From NCBI GenBank assembly GCA_964497245.1, contig CAZCCC010000007.1:1-45535 (forward strand): 45,535 nt of DNA, read 5' to 3'. Below the pieces are notes generated by a model. The model worked only from the letters and a program-made list of their open reading frames with translations, was not told the DNA's origin and ran no database searches. Position 1 is the first letter of the stretch. Each line of letters begins with the position of its first letter. A program made the position numbers and the translations under genes. Below are positions 6,542 to 14,202 of this stretch, in pieces. The DNA is from CAZCCC01 sp964497245 (GTDB taxonomy: Bacteria; Patescibacteriota; Patescibacteriia; Buchananbacterales; UBA6539).

Positions 6542-7300
6542 TTAATTTTCTAAATAATAATCAATTATTTCCTTGAAAGTTTCATAAGGATAAGCTCCTC
6601 TTATCAATTCTCCGTTGACAAAAGTACCCGGGGTTCCGGTAATCCCGGCTGCCTGAGCAGCCTGTGAATGCTGCTGCACTTTTGAAGCATATTTTCCGTC
6701 GTCAAGACAACTATTAAATTGAGAAGTATTTAAGCCTAAATCTCTGGCATAAGACTTTAAATTTTCAATTGACAAAGCGGACTGGTTGGCAAATAATTTA
6801 TCAATCATTTCCCAAAATTTACCCTGATCGCCGGCGCATTCACTGGCTTCAGCCGCTTTCTGGGCCTGCGGATGAATTGAGGTTAAAGGAAAATGAATTA
6901 AAACTCGTCTGACTTTTCCTGAATAATCTTTCATTATCTGATCCATTGTTGTTTTATGTCTACTGCAAAAAGAACACTGGATATCGGAAACTTCAATTAA
7001 AGTTACTTTGGCATTGTCCGGACCCTGAGACCTGGCGTCTTTAAGCACTCCGGCTAACTTAGAAACATCTGCTGTATCCAAATCAGCAGGTGCAGGTGTA
7101 GGAGTCGGAGCAGGTGCCGCATTAATATTAGTATTTGCATCTATTTTAGCGCCTAAAACTCCACTTTCATCGGTTATTGGCTGACCTTTAGCCAATAGGG
7201 AAAAAAAGCCGATAATGCTTATTATGGCAATCCCTATTGCCAAACCCATTACCAAACTTTGTTTGGAAGACATTTCAAAAAAACCTTTTTCTTCTGACAT
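6542..7300 (-). CDS. Membrane-anchored DsbA-like thiol oxidoreductase
   Basis: A 252-residue thioredoxin-fold protein. Residues about 15-37 form a single membrane anchor, residues 60-73 are a Pro/Ala/Thr linker, and a DSBA/Thioredoxin_4 domain follows. The active site is C109-S-F-C112 and the cis-proline loop is GITGTPGTFVNG. Known relatives (BdbD, DsbA-like proteins of Gram-positives and CPR) make or shuffle disulfides outside the membrane. Cys-rich exported proteins in this window (a minor pilin with many Cys, and the GWAW protein) are candidate clients. No DsbB or VKOR partner is visible here. It is monocistronic, ending in a strong terminator. Confidence 0.88.
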   Translation of the reverse strand: MSEEKGFFEMSSKQSLVMGLAIGIAIISIIGFFSLLAKGQPITDESGVLGAKIDANTNINAAPAPTPTPAPADLDTADVSKLAGVLKDARSQGPDNAKVTLIEVSDIQCSFCSRHKTTMDQIMKDYSGKVRRVLIHFPLTSIHPQAQKAAEASECAGDQGKFWEMIDKLFANQSALSIENLKSYARDLGLNTSQFNSCLDDGKYASKVQQHSQAAQAAGITGTPGTFVNGELIRGAYPYETFKEIIDYYLEN

Positions 7301-7356
7301 AATTTAATTTATTATTTATTAATTTTAATATATCTTATTTTACCAAAATACAAGGA

Positions 7357-8805
7357 TTAGTCAATAGATGGCTTTTTACTGTTTGAATCTGTTGCTTGTT
7401 GATAATTATAGGCTGCTCTTAAAATCATTTTTTCATTGAATTTATTACCTAAAATCTGAATGCCTGCAGGTAAACCTTCAATAAATCCGGCATTAACTGA
7501 TATTCCGCAAATACCGGCCAAAGAGGCTGGTATGGTAAAAATATCTGCCAGATACATTTTTAATGGGTCGCTTGAATTTTCTCCGATTTTAAAAGCCGTT
7601 GTCGGAGAGGTTGGAGTAATTATTATATCAACTTTTTTAAAAGCCTGATCAAAGTCATTACAAACCAAAGTTCTTACCTGCATTGCTTTTTTATAATAAG
7701 CATCATAATAACCGGCGGAAAGGGCATAGGTCCCAATCATTATCCGGCGCTTAGCCTCAGAGCCTAAATATCGGCTTCTGGTATTGAGATATAAATCAAG
7801 CAAATTATCACTTTCAGCCGATTTTCCGTAGCGAATTCCGTCATAACGAGCAAGATTTGAACTTACTTCGCTTGGGCAAATTATATAATAGGCCGCTACT
7901 GCCTTGTCAGTATGAGGCAAGCTGATATTAATTACTTCCGCACCTAGATCTTCAAATTTTTTTATAGCATTCATTGTTGCCTCTTTGACTTCCTTATCCA
8001 TACCATCAACAAAATATTCCTTAGGTAAACCTATTTTCAAGCCTTTTATATCTTTAATAATTTCTGCTTGATAATCATCTTTTTTAACATCAATGGTTGT
8101 TGAGTCTTTTTCATCTTTTCCGGCAATAGCATTGAGGATAATGGCAGCGTCTTTGACATTTTTAGCAATCGGGCCAATAGTATCAAGGGAAGAAGCCATA
8201 GCCATTACACCATATCTTGACACTCTTCCATAGGTAACTTTTAGCCCCACAATACCACAAAAGCCGGCTGGCTGGCGAATTGAACCGCCGGTATCGGTTC
8301 CTAAAGAATAAAAACACATATCAGCGGCAACTGCGGCCGCTGACCCGCTGCAACTTCCGCCGGGAACTCTCTTCAAGTCCCATGGATTTTTGGTTATAAA
8401 ATAAGCGGAATTTTCTCCCGAACCGCCCATGGCAAATTCATCGCAGTTGACCTTGCCCAAATTAACACCGCCGGCTTGGCTAATTTTATCTATTGCCGTT
8501 GAATTATATGGTGGAAAATAATTTTCAAGAATTTTGGAAGCTCCGGTTGATCTGATTCCTTTTGTACAAAAAACATCTTTTGGGGCATGAGGAATCCCGG
8601 CCAAAGGATTGGAAAAATCTCCTTTTTTATCAGCTGTCTCGGCCTGCTTTAAAGCAATGTCTTCTGTAACGGTAATAAATGCTTGGATTTTTTTGTCAAT
8701 TTTTCTAATTCTATCCAAACAAGCCCTGGTTAATTCAACAGAGCTGAAATCTTTTTTTTTCAAGCCTTCATTGGCTTGGCTAATTGTTAACTCATTTAAT
8801 AACAT
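7357..8805 (-). CDS. gatA: Asp-tRNA(Asn)/Glu-tRNA(Gln) amidotransferase subunit A
   Basis: A 482-residue amidase-signature protein of normal GatA length. The catalytic triad is visible: Lys76 in HAPKDVF, cis-Ser151 in VPGGSCSGSAAAV and nucleophile Ser175 in GTDTGGSIRQPAG, with the 75- and 24-residue spacings of the family. The subunit releases ammonia from glutamine to amidate Glu-tRNA(Gln) or Asp-tRNA(Asn). It follows gatC by 41 bp. gatB is not in this window, so the operon is split. Confidence 0.97.
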   Translation of the reverse strand: MLLNELTISQANEGLKKKDFSSVELTRACLDRIRKIDKKIQAFITVTEDIALKQAETADKKGDFSNPLAGIPHAPKDVFCTKGIRSTGASKILENYFPPYNSTAIDKISQAGGVNLGKVNCDEFAMGGSGENSAYFITKNPWDLKRVPGGSCSGSAAAVAADMCFYSLGTDTGGSIRQPAGFCGIVGLKVTYGRVSRYGVMAMASSLDTIGPIAKNVKDAAIILNAIAGKDEKDSTTIDVKKDDYQAEIIKDIKGLKIGLPKEYFVDGMDKEVKEATMNAIKKFEDLGAEVINISLPHTDKAVAAYYIICPSEVSSNLARYDGIRYGKSAESDNLLDLYLNTRSRYLGSEAKRRIMIGTYALSAGYYDAYYKKAMQVRTLVCNDFDQAFKKVDIIITPTSPTTAFKIGENSSDPLKMYLADIFTIPASLAGICGISVNAGFIEGLPAGIQILGNKFNEKMILRAAYNYQQATDSNSKKPSID

Positions 8806-8846
8806 AAAAAAGAAATAATGGAATTTGAAAATATTTTAAACTAATA

Positions 8847-9137
8847 TTAAAACACTGATTTTGTCTTGACTAGATTATCTTCATGATCAGGTGCCATATC
8901 AATTATTTCTTTCATTGATTTCTCACTGGATTTACCCATAACATCATCTCTCATTACATTTTCTAATCCGGTCACTTGGGCAGTTGGTTCAACACCTTCT
9001 GTTTCAACTTCTTTAAGAATTTCCATATAATCTAAAATAGAGGAAAGTTGATTTGAATATCTTTTTATTTCCTCTTCATTGAGCCCAAGCCTCGCCAAAA
9101 GGGCAATATGTTTTATTTCATCTTGAGATAATTTCAT
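8847..9137 (-). CDS. gatC: Asp-tRNA(Asn)/Glu-tRNA(Gln) amidotransferase subunit C
   Basis: A 96-residue GatC. The N terminus MKLSQDEIKHIALLARLGL and the helix EEIKRYSNQLSSILDYME are family hallmarks, followed by the EGVEPTAQ loop and a short variable tail. It bridges GatA and GatB. It is first in the gatC-gatA operon and starts about 17 bp downstream of a textbook -10 element. Confidence 0.95.
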   Translation of the reverse strand: MKLSQDEIKHIALLARLGLNEEEIKRYSNQLSSILDYMEILKEVETEGVEPTAQVTGLENVMRDDVMGKSSEKSMKEIIDMAPDHEDNLVKTKSVF

Positions 9138-9153
9138 AAAATTATACCTTTAT

Positions 9154-9182
9154 ATTATAAAGTAATTTTTCACGCTTGACAA
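9154..9182 (-). promoter_or_regulatory. gatCA promoter, sharing its -35 box with the divergent ncRNA
   Basis: On the minus strand TTGTCA (9177-9182) and TATAAT (9154-9159) lie 17 bp apart. The -35 box sits in the small palindrome CTTGACAAG, so the plus strand carries TTGACA at 9176-9181. The plus-strand -10 is weak (TAGTTT at 9199-9204 with 17-bp spacing). Confidence 0.7.
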
Positions 9183-9407
9183 GGCTTAAATAGTATGATA
9201 GTTTATATATTACTCATCACGGCAGATATATATCCTGCCACAGGGGCGTGATTAAAGTTTCTCCCAGCTGAAGCCTTCCGGCTGAAAATCACGCCCCTGA
9301 AATTGCATTATATATATTGCAGTACGGTTTGGGGTTGGAGTAGGTTATACAAACTCAGGGATCAGGGCTGTTTCCTGGAAACGACAAAAAATCGTTCCTA
9401 CTCCGAT

Positions 9408-9478
9408 GTGCCCGTGTTGGTCAGAAATTATTCCTTGTCAAGGAAGAAATCGCAGGGTTCAATTCCTTGCCGGGCACA
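9408..9478 (+). tRNA. tRNA-Asp-like domain with a reduced D arm
   Basis: The fold is acceptor GTGCCCG/CGGGCAC (7 bp, extended to 10 bp by GAT/ATC outside), anticodon hairpin with loop TTGTCAA (anticodon GTC) on stem TTCC/GGAA, and T arm CAGGG-TTCAATT-CCTTG with an outer G-C pair; the base after the acceptor is A. The D arm is abnormal: TGTTGGTCAGAAATTA keeps a GG but forms no proper 4-bp stem. Total length is about 71 nt. It could be a degenerate or mitochondria-like tRNA-Asp, a pseudo-tRNA, or a tRNA mimic built into the surrounding structured RNA. Confidence 0.45.
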
Positions 9479-9711
9479 TCATTCTTTAACAATATCAGGG
9501 TGGCTGATTTTAGCTCCTGCAAAAGCAATAAGCGACGATGGTTCGTCGCTGAAGTCGCCTAAAATATTTTTTTGCTTTTGGTGGACAACAGTCTGCCACC
9601 CTGACCAATTTTTTCTTTATGCCTTGAGGCGGCCAAGTGATTTCCTCCCCCCACTTCCTCCCTCCCCTTCCTCGCCTGGCCGCCCAAGGCTCCAAATTGT
9701 TCTTTAATCCA

Positions 9712-9756
9712 CCTCTGGAAATCATCTTAAATCCTTGATTTCCAGAGGCTTTTTTT
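9712..9756 (+). terminator. Intrinsic terminator of the structured RNA
   Basis: CCTCTGGAAATCA (9712-9724) pairs perfectly with TGATTTCCAGAGG (9736-9748), a 13-bp stem followed by C and T7 (9750-9756). The U-run lies on the plus strand, giving the direction of the upstream RNA. Confidence 0.9.
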
Positions 9757-9882
9757 ATTAGCGACGTTGAGTGAGTATCCAGCACCTATTTATCAAAAAA
9801 TAATTTATAAAAATATTTTAAAAAAAGGGAAAAAGCATCCCCTAAATAAATTAGAATTGAATTTTTTAAAAAATTAAACTTA

Positions 9883-11916
9883 TTAAATCTGCTTGATTAA
9901 TTTTATAAACTCCTTCTCATCAATTATCTTTAACCCCAACTTTCTGGCTTTTTCAGCTTTTGACCCCGGATTTTGGCCAACCACAACATAATCAGTATTT
10001 TTAGAAACTGAACTAACCCAATCTCCGCCGCCTTGGCGGATTTTTTCTTTAGCTTGCTCGCGACTAAGAGATTTTAAAACTCCGGTGACAATAATTTTTT
10101 TGCCCAACAAAACAGAATTAATAAACGGCTTAGTTTTTAAATTTTCAATTTCCACTCCCGCCTTTTTCAAACAATCTAAAAAATCCAAATTATTTTTGTC
10201 CGAAAACCAGCCGGAGATACTTTCTGCAACGATTGGTCCAATGTCTTTTATATTTTTAAGATCTTCTTTTGAAATATTTTCTAATTTTTCCAAAGAACCG
10301 AAATGATTTGAAACGTCTGTTGCGGTTTCTTCGCCAACATTGGGTATTCCTAAAGAATAAATCAAGCGCGGCAAAGTTATTTTTTTTGCCAAATCTATTG
10401 ACTTAATTAAATTATCGGCTGATTTTTCGGCAAACCTTTCCAAAGGCAAAAGATCATCTTTTGTTAATTTAAAAATATCAGCCGGCGTTTTTAGCAATCC
10501 TGCTTCCAGTAGCTGAATTATAATTTTTTGTCCCAAACCTTCTATATTAAAAGCTTTTTTTGAAACAAAATGAATAAATTGCCTCTGTTTCTGAGCAAAA
10601 CAGCCTTTATTGGTGCAAAACATCGCCACGCTCTTACTATTTCCCTTTTCTAAAACTTCCTTTTTTGCCACAGAAGAATTGCAGACGGGGCACCTTGAAG
10701 GTATTGTGAATTCTCTCTCTTTTCCTGTTCTTAGCTTGGGCAGAACCGAGACCACTTCGGGGATTATTTCACCGGCTTTACGAATTACAATAGTATCACC
10801 AATCTTTAATCCCAGTCGCCTAATTTGATCTTCATTATGCAAAGTTGCCCTCTTGACCAAGCTGCCCGCAAGCCTTACCGGCTTCAACTCCGCTACCGGA
10901 GTCAAAGTGCCTAAACGACCAATTTGAACTTTTATATCTTCTACAATAGTGGTTACTTCTTCGGCCGGAAATTTAAAAGCAACTGCCCAGCGCGGAGCTT
11001 TACCGACATAGCCTAACTCATCCTGCAAAAACCGCTGATTGATTTTAATGACTATGCCATCAATCCAATAAGGTTCTGATTTTTTTTTATCCCGCCAAAA
11101 ACGCCAAAAATCCATTATTTGATCAACATTTTGGCAAAATTTAAAGTGAGGATTGACTTTAAACCCTAAATCTTTTAGCTTTTTAAGTTCTTCCAATTGA
11201 GTCTTGGGCAAATCTTGATTTCCGCCTGACCAGTCATAAATAAAACAGTCTAATTTTCTTTGGGCAACAACTTTAGAGTCAAGCTGGCGGATTGTTCCGG
11301 CGGCGGCATTGCGCGGATTGGCAAACTCAGGCAGCCCTTCAATCTTCCTTTTCTTGTTTATTTCCATAAGCTGTTTTTCAGACAACCAAACTTCACCTTC
11401 GGCCACAAGATTGATAAGCTTATTAAGACGCAAAGGAATACTATTTATAGTTTTTATATTTTGAGTGACATCTTCTCCTATTATCCCATCTCCGCGAGTA
11501 GCGGCTAATTTAAGCAAGCCTTTTTCGTAAGTTAAAACAACATGCAGACCGTCAATTTTTAATTCGCACACATATTCTAATTTTGGCGTTTGTCCCGCTT
11601 TTTCCAATAACTTAAAAATGCGCTGCTGCCAATCAATTATTTCTTCTTTAGAAAAAGCGTCATTAAAAGACCATTGGCGAACAGCATGCTCAACTTTAAT
11701 AAACTTGTCCAAAGGTTTTCCACCAACCCTCTGTAAAGGAGAATCAAAACGCCTCAAATCAGGAAATTTTTTTTCCAAATCTTTCAGCTCTTGTTGAAGA
11801 GAATCGTAAATTGAATCACTCACCGTTGGATCATCTAGTACATGATAACGATATCGCAATTCATCAATCTGTTTAATCAACTTTTCTATTCTTTTTTTAG
11901 CTTGCTGTTTATCCAT
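9883..11916 (-). CDS. ligA: NAD+-dependent DNA ligase
   Basis: A 677-residue LigA of usual size. The order is domain Ia (RYRYHVLDDPTVSDS, NMN-binding), adenylation domain with nucleophile Lys120 in ELKIDG, OB fold (EEVTTIVEDIKVQIGRLG, TPVAEL), Cys4 zinc finger (RCPVCN ... MFCTNKGCF), HhH repeats (LIYSLGIPNVGEETA) and a C-terminal BRCT domain from LLGKKIIVTGVL onward. It seals nicks in replication and repair. It sits 23 bp downstream of the minor pilin cluster on the same strand and is probably read from that transcript; no separate promoter was recognised. Confidence 0.97.
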   Translation of the reverse strand: MDKQQAKKRIEKLIKQIDELRYRYHVLDDPTVSDSIYDSLQQELKDLEKKFPDLRRFDSPLQRVGGKPLDKFIKVEHAVRQWSFNDAFSKEEIIDWQQRIFKLLEKAGQTPKLEYVCELKIDGLHVVLTYEKGLLKLAATRGDGIIGEDVTQNIKTINSIPLRLNKLINLVAEGEVWLSEKQLMEINKKRKIEGLPEFANPRNAAAGTIRQLDSKVVAQRKLDCFIYDWSGGNQDLPKTQLEELKKLKDLGFKVNPHFKFCQNVDQIMDFWRFWRDKKKSEPYWIDGIVIKINQRFLQDELGYVGKAPRWAVAFKFPAEEVTTIVEDIKVQIGRLGTLTPVAELKPVRLAGSLVKRATLHNEDQIRRLGLKIGDTIVIRKAGEIIPEVVSVLPKLRTGKEREFTIPSRCPVCNSSVAKKEVLEKGNSKSVAMFCTNKGCFAQKQRQFIHFVSKKAFNIEGLGQKIIIQLLEAGLLKTPADIFKLTKDDLLPLERFAEKSADNLIKSIDLAKKITLPRLIYSLGIPNVGEETATDVSNHFGSLEKLENISKEDLKNIKDIGPIVAESISGWFSDKNNLDFLDCLKKAGVEIENLKTKPFINSVLLGKKIIVTGVLKSLSREQAKEKIRQGGGDWVSSVSKNTDYVVVGQNPGSKAEKARKLGLKIIDEKEFIKLIKQI

Positions 11917-11939
11917 AGTTAAATTAGAAAAATTATCTG

Positions 11940-12809
11940 CTATTTGATAATTTCATGCTCGGAGAATAAAACAAAATCATAAAGCCCTGACAAAGGCGGT
12001 CTCATGGGCGTTCTTACAATAACGCTTTGAAATGATCGTCCAAAAACCGCAGAAGATTTAATAACTAAACGACTTGGTATGTCTAGCTGCAAACTAGGAC
12101 TTTGATCAACATCAAAAACTTTTATAACTGCGTAGAGAGGTTCATTGCTGCCGAAGGGATAATTTATCCTGAAGGAATAAGAACATTCTTTATGTATATT
12201 TTGACCGTCAAAAGCGCTTATTATCGTATTTGAATCATTCAGCATTCCCTTGAAAACCGGGGGTTGTTGAAGACACAATTCTTCCAGTTTAATCCCTAAA
12301 ACTGAAGTTAAATTTGTAAATTCACCAATAGGCACAATTCCGGTATCATTTCTCTCCACTTTAATACCATTTATATCAGAATATAAAAGCTGATAAGGGT
12401 TAAACAAATCAAGTTGAAAAGATTGGCCGGGATTAAGTAAAACTACAGTTTCTCTCTCATTACCTCCTTCTATCGTCCAACCTCCCAAAGATCCTAAATC
12501 TCCACTTTCATTAACGCAAGGGATTGATTGGTCCCCTGAACAATAACCGTTTTGCCTGCAGCTGCCTTTGCCTATTTGCCCGCAATCAATTATAGATTCC
12601 ATTCTTCTTAACTGGTACAATGCTTTTTCACTTCCGCTTTCCGCCAGATAATATGACTGGACAGACTGGTCAATTAGCCTGGACTGCTGAATTTCCCTGA
12701 TTATCAAACTGGTAAAAGCCGCAGTTGAAGACAAAACTACCGATATTATTAAAACCGCTAAAACTAAAACCATTCCTTTTTGATTCTTTTTAAATATAAA
12801 CATAATCAT
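11940..12809 (-). CDS. PilX-like minor pilin or pilus assembly protein
   Basis: A 289-residue exported protein with a prepilin-like N terminus, KNQKG followed by MVLVLAVLIISVVLSSTAAF. It lacks the Glu at +5 that most pilins have, as in the PilX/GspK group. The downstream helix (IREIQQSRLIDQSVQSYYLAESGSEKALYQLR) with the YYLAESG motif is typical of PilX-like proteins. A Cys-containing stretch lies at about 76-95. The ATG overlaps the stop of the preceding gene (ATGA), supporting this start. It probably forms part of the pilus tip complex with the three minor pilins upstream. Confidence 0.75.
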   Translation of the reverse strand: MIMFIFKKNQKGMVLVLAVLIISVVLSSTAAFTSLIIREIQQSRLIDQSVQSYYLAESGSEKALYQLRRMESIIDCGQIGKGSCRQNGYCSGDQSIPCVNESGDLGSLGGWTIEGGNERETVVLLNPGQSFQLDLFNPYQLLYSDINGIKVERNDTGIVPIGEFTNLTSVLGIKLEELCLQQPPVFKGMLNDSNTIISAFDGQNIHKECSYSFRINYPFGSNEPLYAVIKVFDVDQSPSLQLDIPSRLVIKSSAVFGRSFQSVIVRTPMRPPLSGLYDFVLFSEHEIIK

Positions 12810-13633
12810 CTTTTGTAAACACGGCTTGATACAGTGGTCTGCAAATTAACTATTTTCCTCTCTTGGACTTTTGCGCTTACGGACTCAAATTCCAAAACAA
12901 CTGTTACGCTTGGCTGACGCCCAAAAGGCAGACAAGTACCTCCTTTTCCTAAGCTGCCGCAGTATTTACTAAATATGTCTTGCGATTCTTGGCCAATATC
13001 ACAATTTCCGCTAAAACAATCGCTATTCTGCGTGCAACAGCAAAAACCCGATTTATCACTTTCCGGATCATTGACAGTACAACTGCCAACTAGGCAATTT
13101 CCCGATTCATTGCATCTTTCTTCTGAAAATGGGTTGGATGGAGGATTAATGTAGAAAAAAAATTTTTTTATATTAATTTCTTTAGAATCGGTCAACGTTG
13201 ACCATTCATTAATAACTTTTCCTCCATCATTTTTCATAATTATTAAAATAAGGCTGTTTTGATTTTTATCATTATAATAAATATAGCGATCGCCTTTCTG
13301 ATTTCTTAAAGCTAAAACTTCTTGCGGATTCTGAATATTAATTCGGCCCGATGCATCTTTGTAGTAGTCATAATAAATTTCGGAGGTTCTTATTTGTTGA
13401 GATATACTTTCAGCTACATGGCGAATATTAACTAATGATCTTTGCCGGCTAGAAATATGTCTTTGGGAATTCAAAGCCATAATAAAAATATTAACCAACA
13501 AAATTCCTATTATAGAAAAAATAGCTAAAACTAGTAAAATCTCAACCAGAGTAACTCCTCTTTGTCTTGATATTTTTGTATTACCCATAAATTCAAAAAA
13601 TGAGCAAAAAATATTTTTTTTATTTCCAATCAT
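12806..13633 (-). CDS. Minor prepilin (PilW-like) with a Cys-rich insert
   Basis: A 275-residue prepilin. The cleavage site RQRG followed by VTLVEILLVLAIFSIIG has Glu at +5 and a standard pilin helix. The first ATG (13633) overlaps the upstream gene by 14 bp; MGNTKISRQRG at 13588 would give a more usual short leader. About residues 170-235 contain roughly a dozen Cys in pairs and singles (CNESGNCLVGSC, FCCCTQNSDCFSGNCD, KYCGSLGKGGTC), suggesting a disulfide-knotted module that would need extracytoplasmic oxidation. Confidence 0.8.
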   Translation of the reverse strand: MIGNKKNIFCSFFEFMGNTKISRQRGVTLVEILLVLAIFSIIGILLVNIFIMALNSQRHISSRQRSLVNIRHVAESISQQIRTSEIYYDYYKDASGRINIQNPQEVLALRNQKGDRYIYYNDKNQNSLILIIMKNDGGKVINEWSTLTDSKEINIKKFFFYINPPSNPFSEERCNESGNCLVGSCTVNDPESDKSGFCCCTQNSDCFSGNCDIGQESQDIFSKYCGSLGKGGTCLPFGRQPSVTVVLEFESVSAKVQERKIVNLQTTVSSRVYKR

Positions 13634-14189
13634 AAATTAAACTTTCTAAAACTAAAATTTTTTCTCTTCCTTTCTCCGACCATCTCACTTGAGATATTAT
13701 TTTTATGCCAATTTTTATTTCTCCGGCCATGCTGCAAGGTTGCTCTTTTATATATTCCTGTTTGTTTGCGATATTAAAACAAATATTGTCCAAGGTAAGT
13801 CTGCGGGAAAAAGGAGATAATTTTCCTTCTTGGTTATGGTTATATATGCCTAATTCGGAAAGGTACAAAGAATCATCAACCGGCAAACTAAGGCTTAAAA
13901 AACCGTTATTAAAAATTGCTATTGCTTCATTATTTTCATTCAAAATCATATCACTTATTCCTTCATCCCAGTTATTTCCGGAAAGCCAATTACTATCTCT
14001 TATATTCCTTACAACTTCTACACCCTCTTTTGCTAAATTATTGGCAATAACCTGAAATTCATTGGTTTTTTGACCTGTCATATTTGAAACCGTCAAACCT
14101 AAAATAACCGAAACTGCTATTAAAAAAATACCAATAGACGCTATTACCTCAATAATACTTTGTCCTTTTTCTTTTATGCCATCAGTCAT
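13620..14189 (-). CDS. Minor prepilin (PilV-like)
   Basis: A 189-residue protein starting MTDGIKEKG, then QSIIEVIASIGIFLIAVSVI, a prepilin cleavage site with Glu at +5. The motif ANNLAKEGVEVVRNIRDSNW after the helix is typical of PilV-like minor pilins of Gram-positive and CPR loci. It lies 13 bp after the FimT/GspH-like pilin and overlaps the next gene by 14 bp. It probably joins the priming or tip complex. Confidence 0.8.
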   Translation of the reverse strand: MTDGIKEKGQSIIEVIASIGIFLIAVSVILGLTVSNMTGQKTNEFQVIANNLAKEGVEVVRNIRDSNWLSGNNWDEGISDMILNENNEAIAIFNNGFLSLSLPVDDSLYLSELGIYNHNQEGKLSPFSRRLTLDNICFNIANKQEYIKEQPCSMAGEIKIGIKIISQVRWSEKGREKILVLESLIYDWK

Positions 14190-14202
14190 AAATCATAGTC
14201 AA

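Larger units (their letters stand above)
9211..9757 (+). ncRNA. Candidate long structured non-coding RNA with a tRNA-like domain
   Basis: About 545 nt with no credible protein but a series of perfect stems. They are: GGCAG/CTGCC (9221/9235); CAGGGGCGTGATT with its complement (9241-9253/9287-9299, 13 bp); GGAGTAGG/CCTACTCC (9337-9344/9397-9404) enclosing CAGG/CCTG and AACGA/TCGTT; the tRNA-like fold at 9405-9480; TCAGGGTGGC/GCCACCCTGA (9495-9504/9595-9604) enclosing CAAAAGCA/TGCTTTTG (9520/9573) and AGCGACGA/TCGTCGCT (9531/9543); GCCTTG-A-GGCGGCCA with its complement (9621-9635/9677-9690); and a 13-bp terminator with U7. It lies between divergent gatC and convergent ligA. I see no hallmark of RNase P, SRP, 6S or canonical tmRNA. 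The plus strand is preferred because of the terminator U-run and TTGACA upstream. Exact ends are uncertain. Confidence 0.65.

Noticed and set aside
9303..9707. 134-residue plus-strand frame over the structured RNA
   Set aside because: No ribosome site, Pro/Ser-rich random tail, and it crosses many perfect stems and the tRNA-like domain; better explained as chance within an RNA gene.
9211..9757. Canonical tmRNA, RNase P, SRP or 6S RNA
   Set aside because: No matching ends forming one tRNA-like domain around a tag frame, no RNase P core such as GGAAAGTCC, no SRP tetraloop hairpin, and the length is wrong for 6S.
9510..9785. 91-residue minus-strand frame
   Set aside because: It begins downstream of the terminator and runs through the same hairpins in reverse; no family resemblance.
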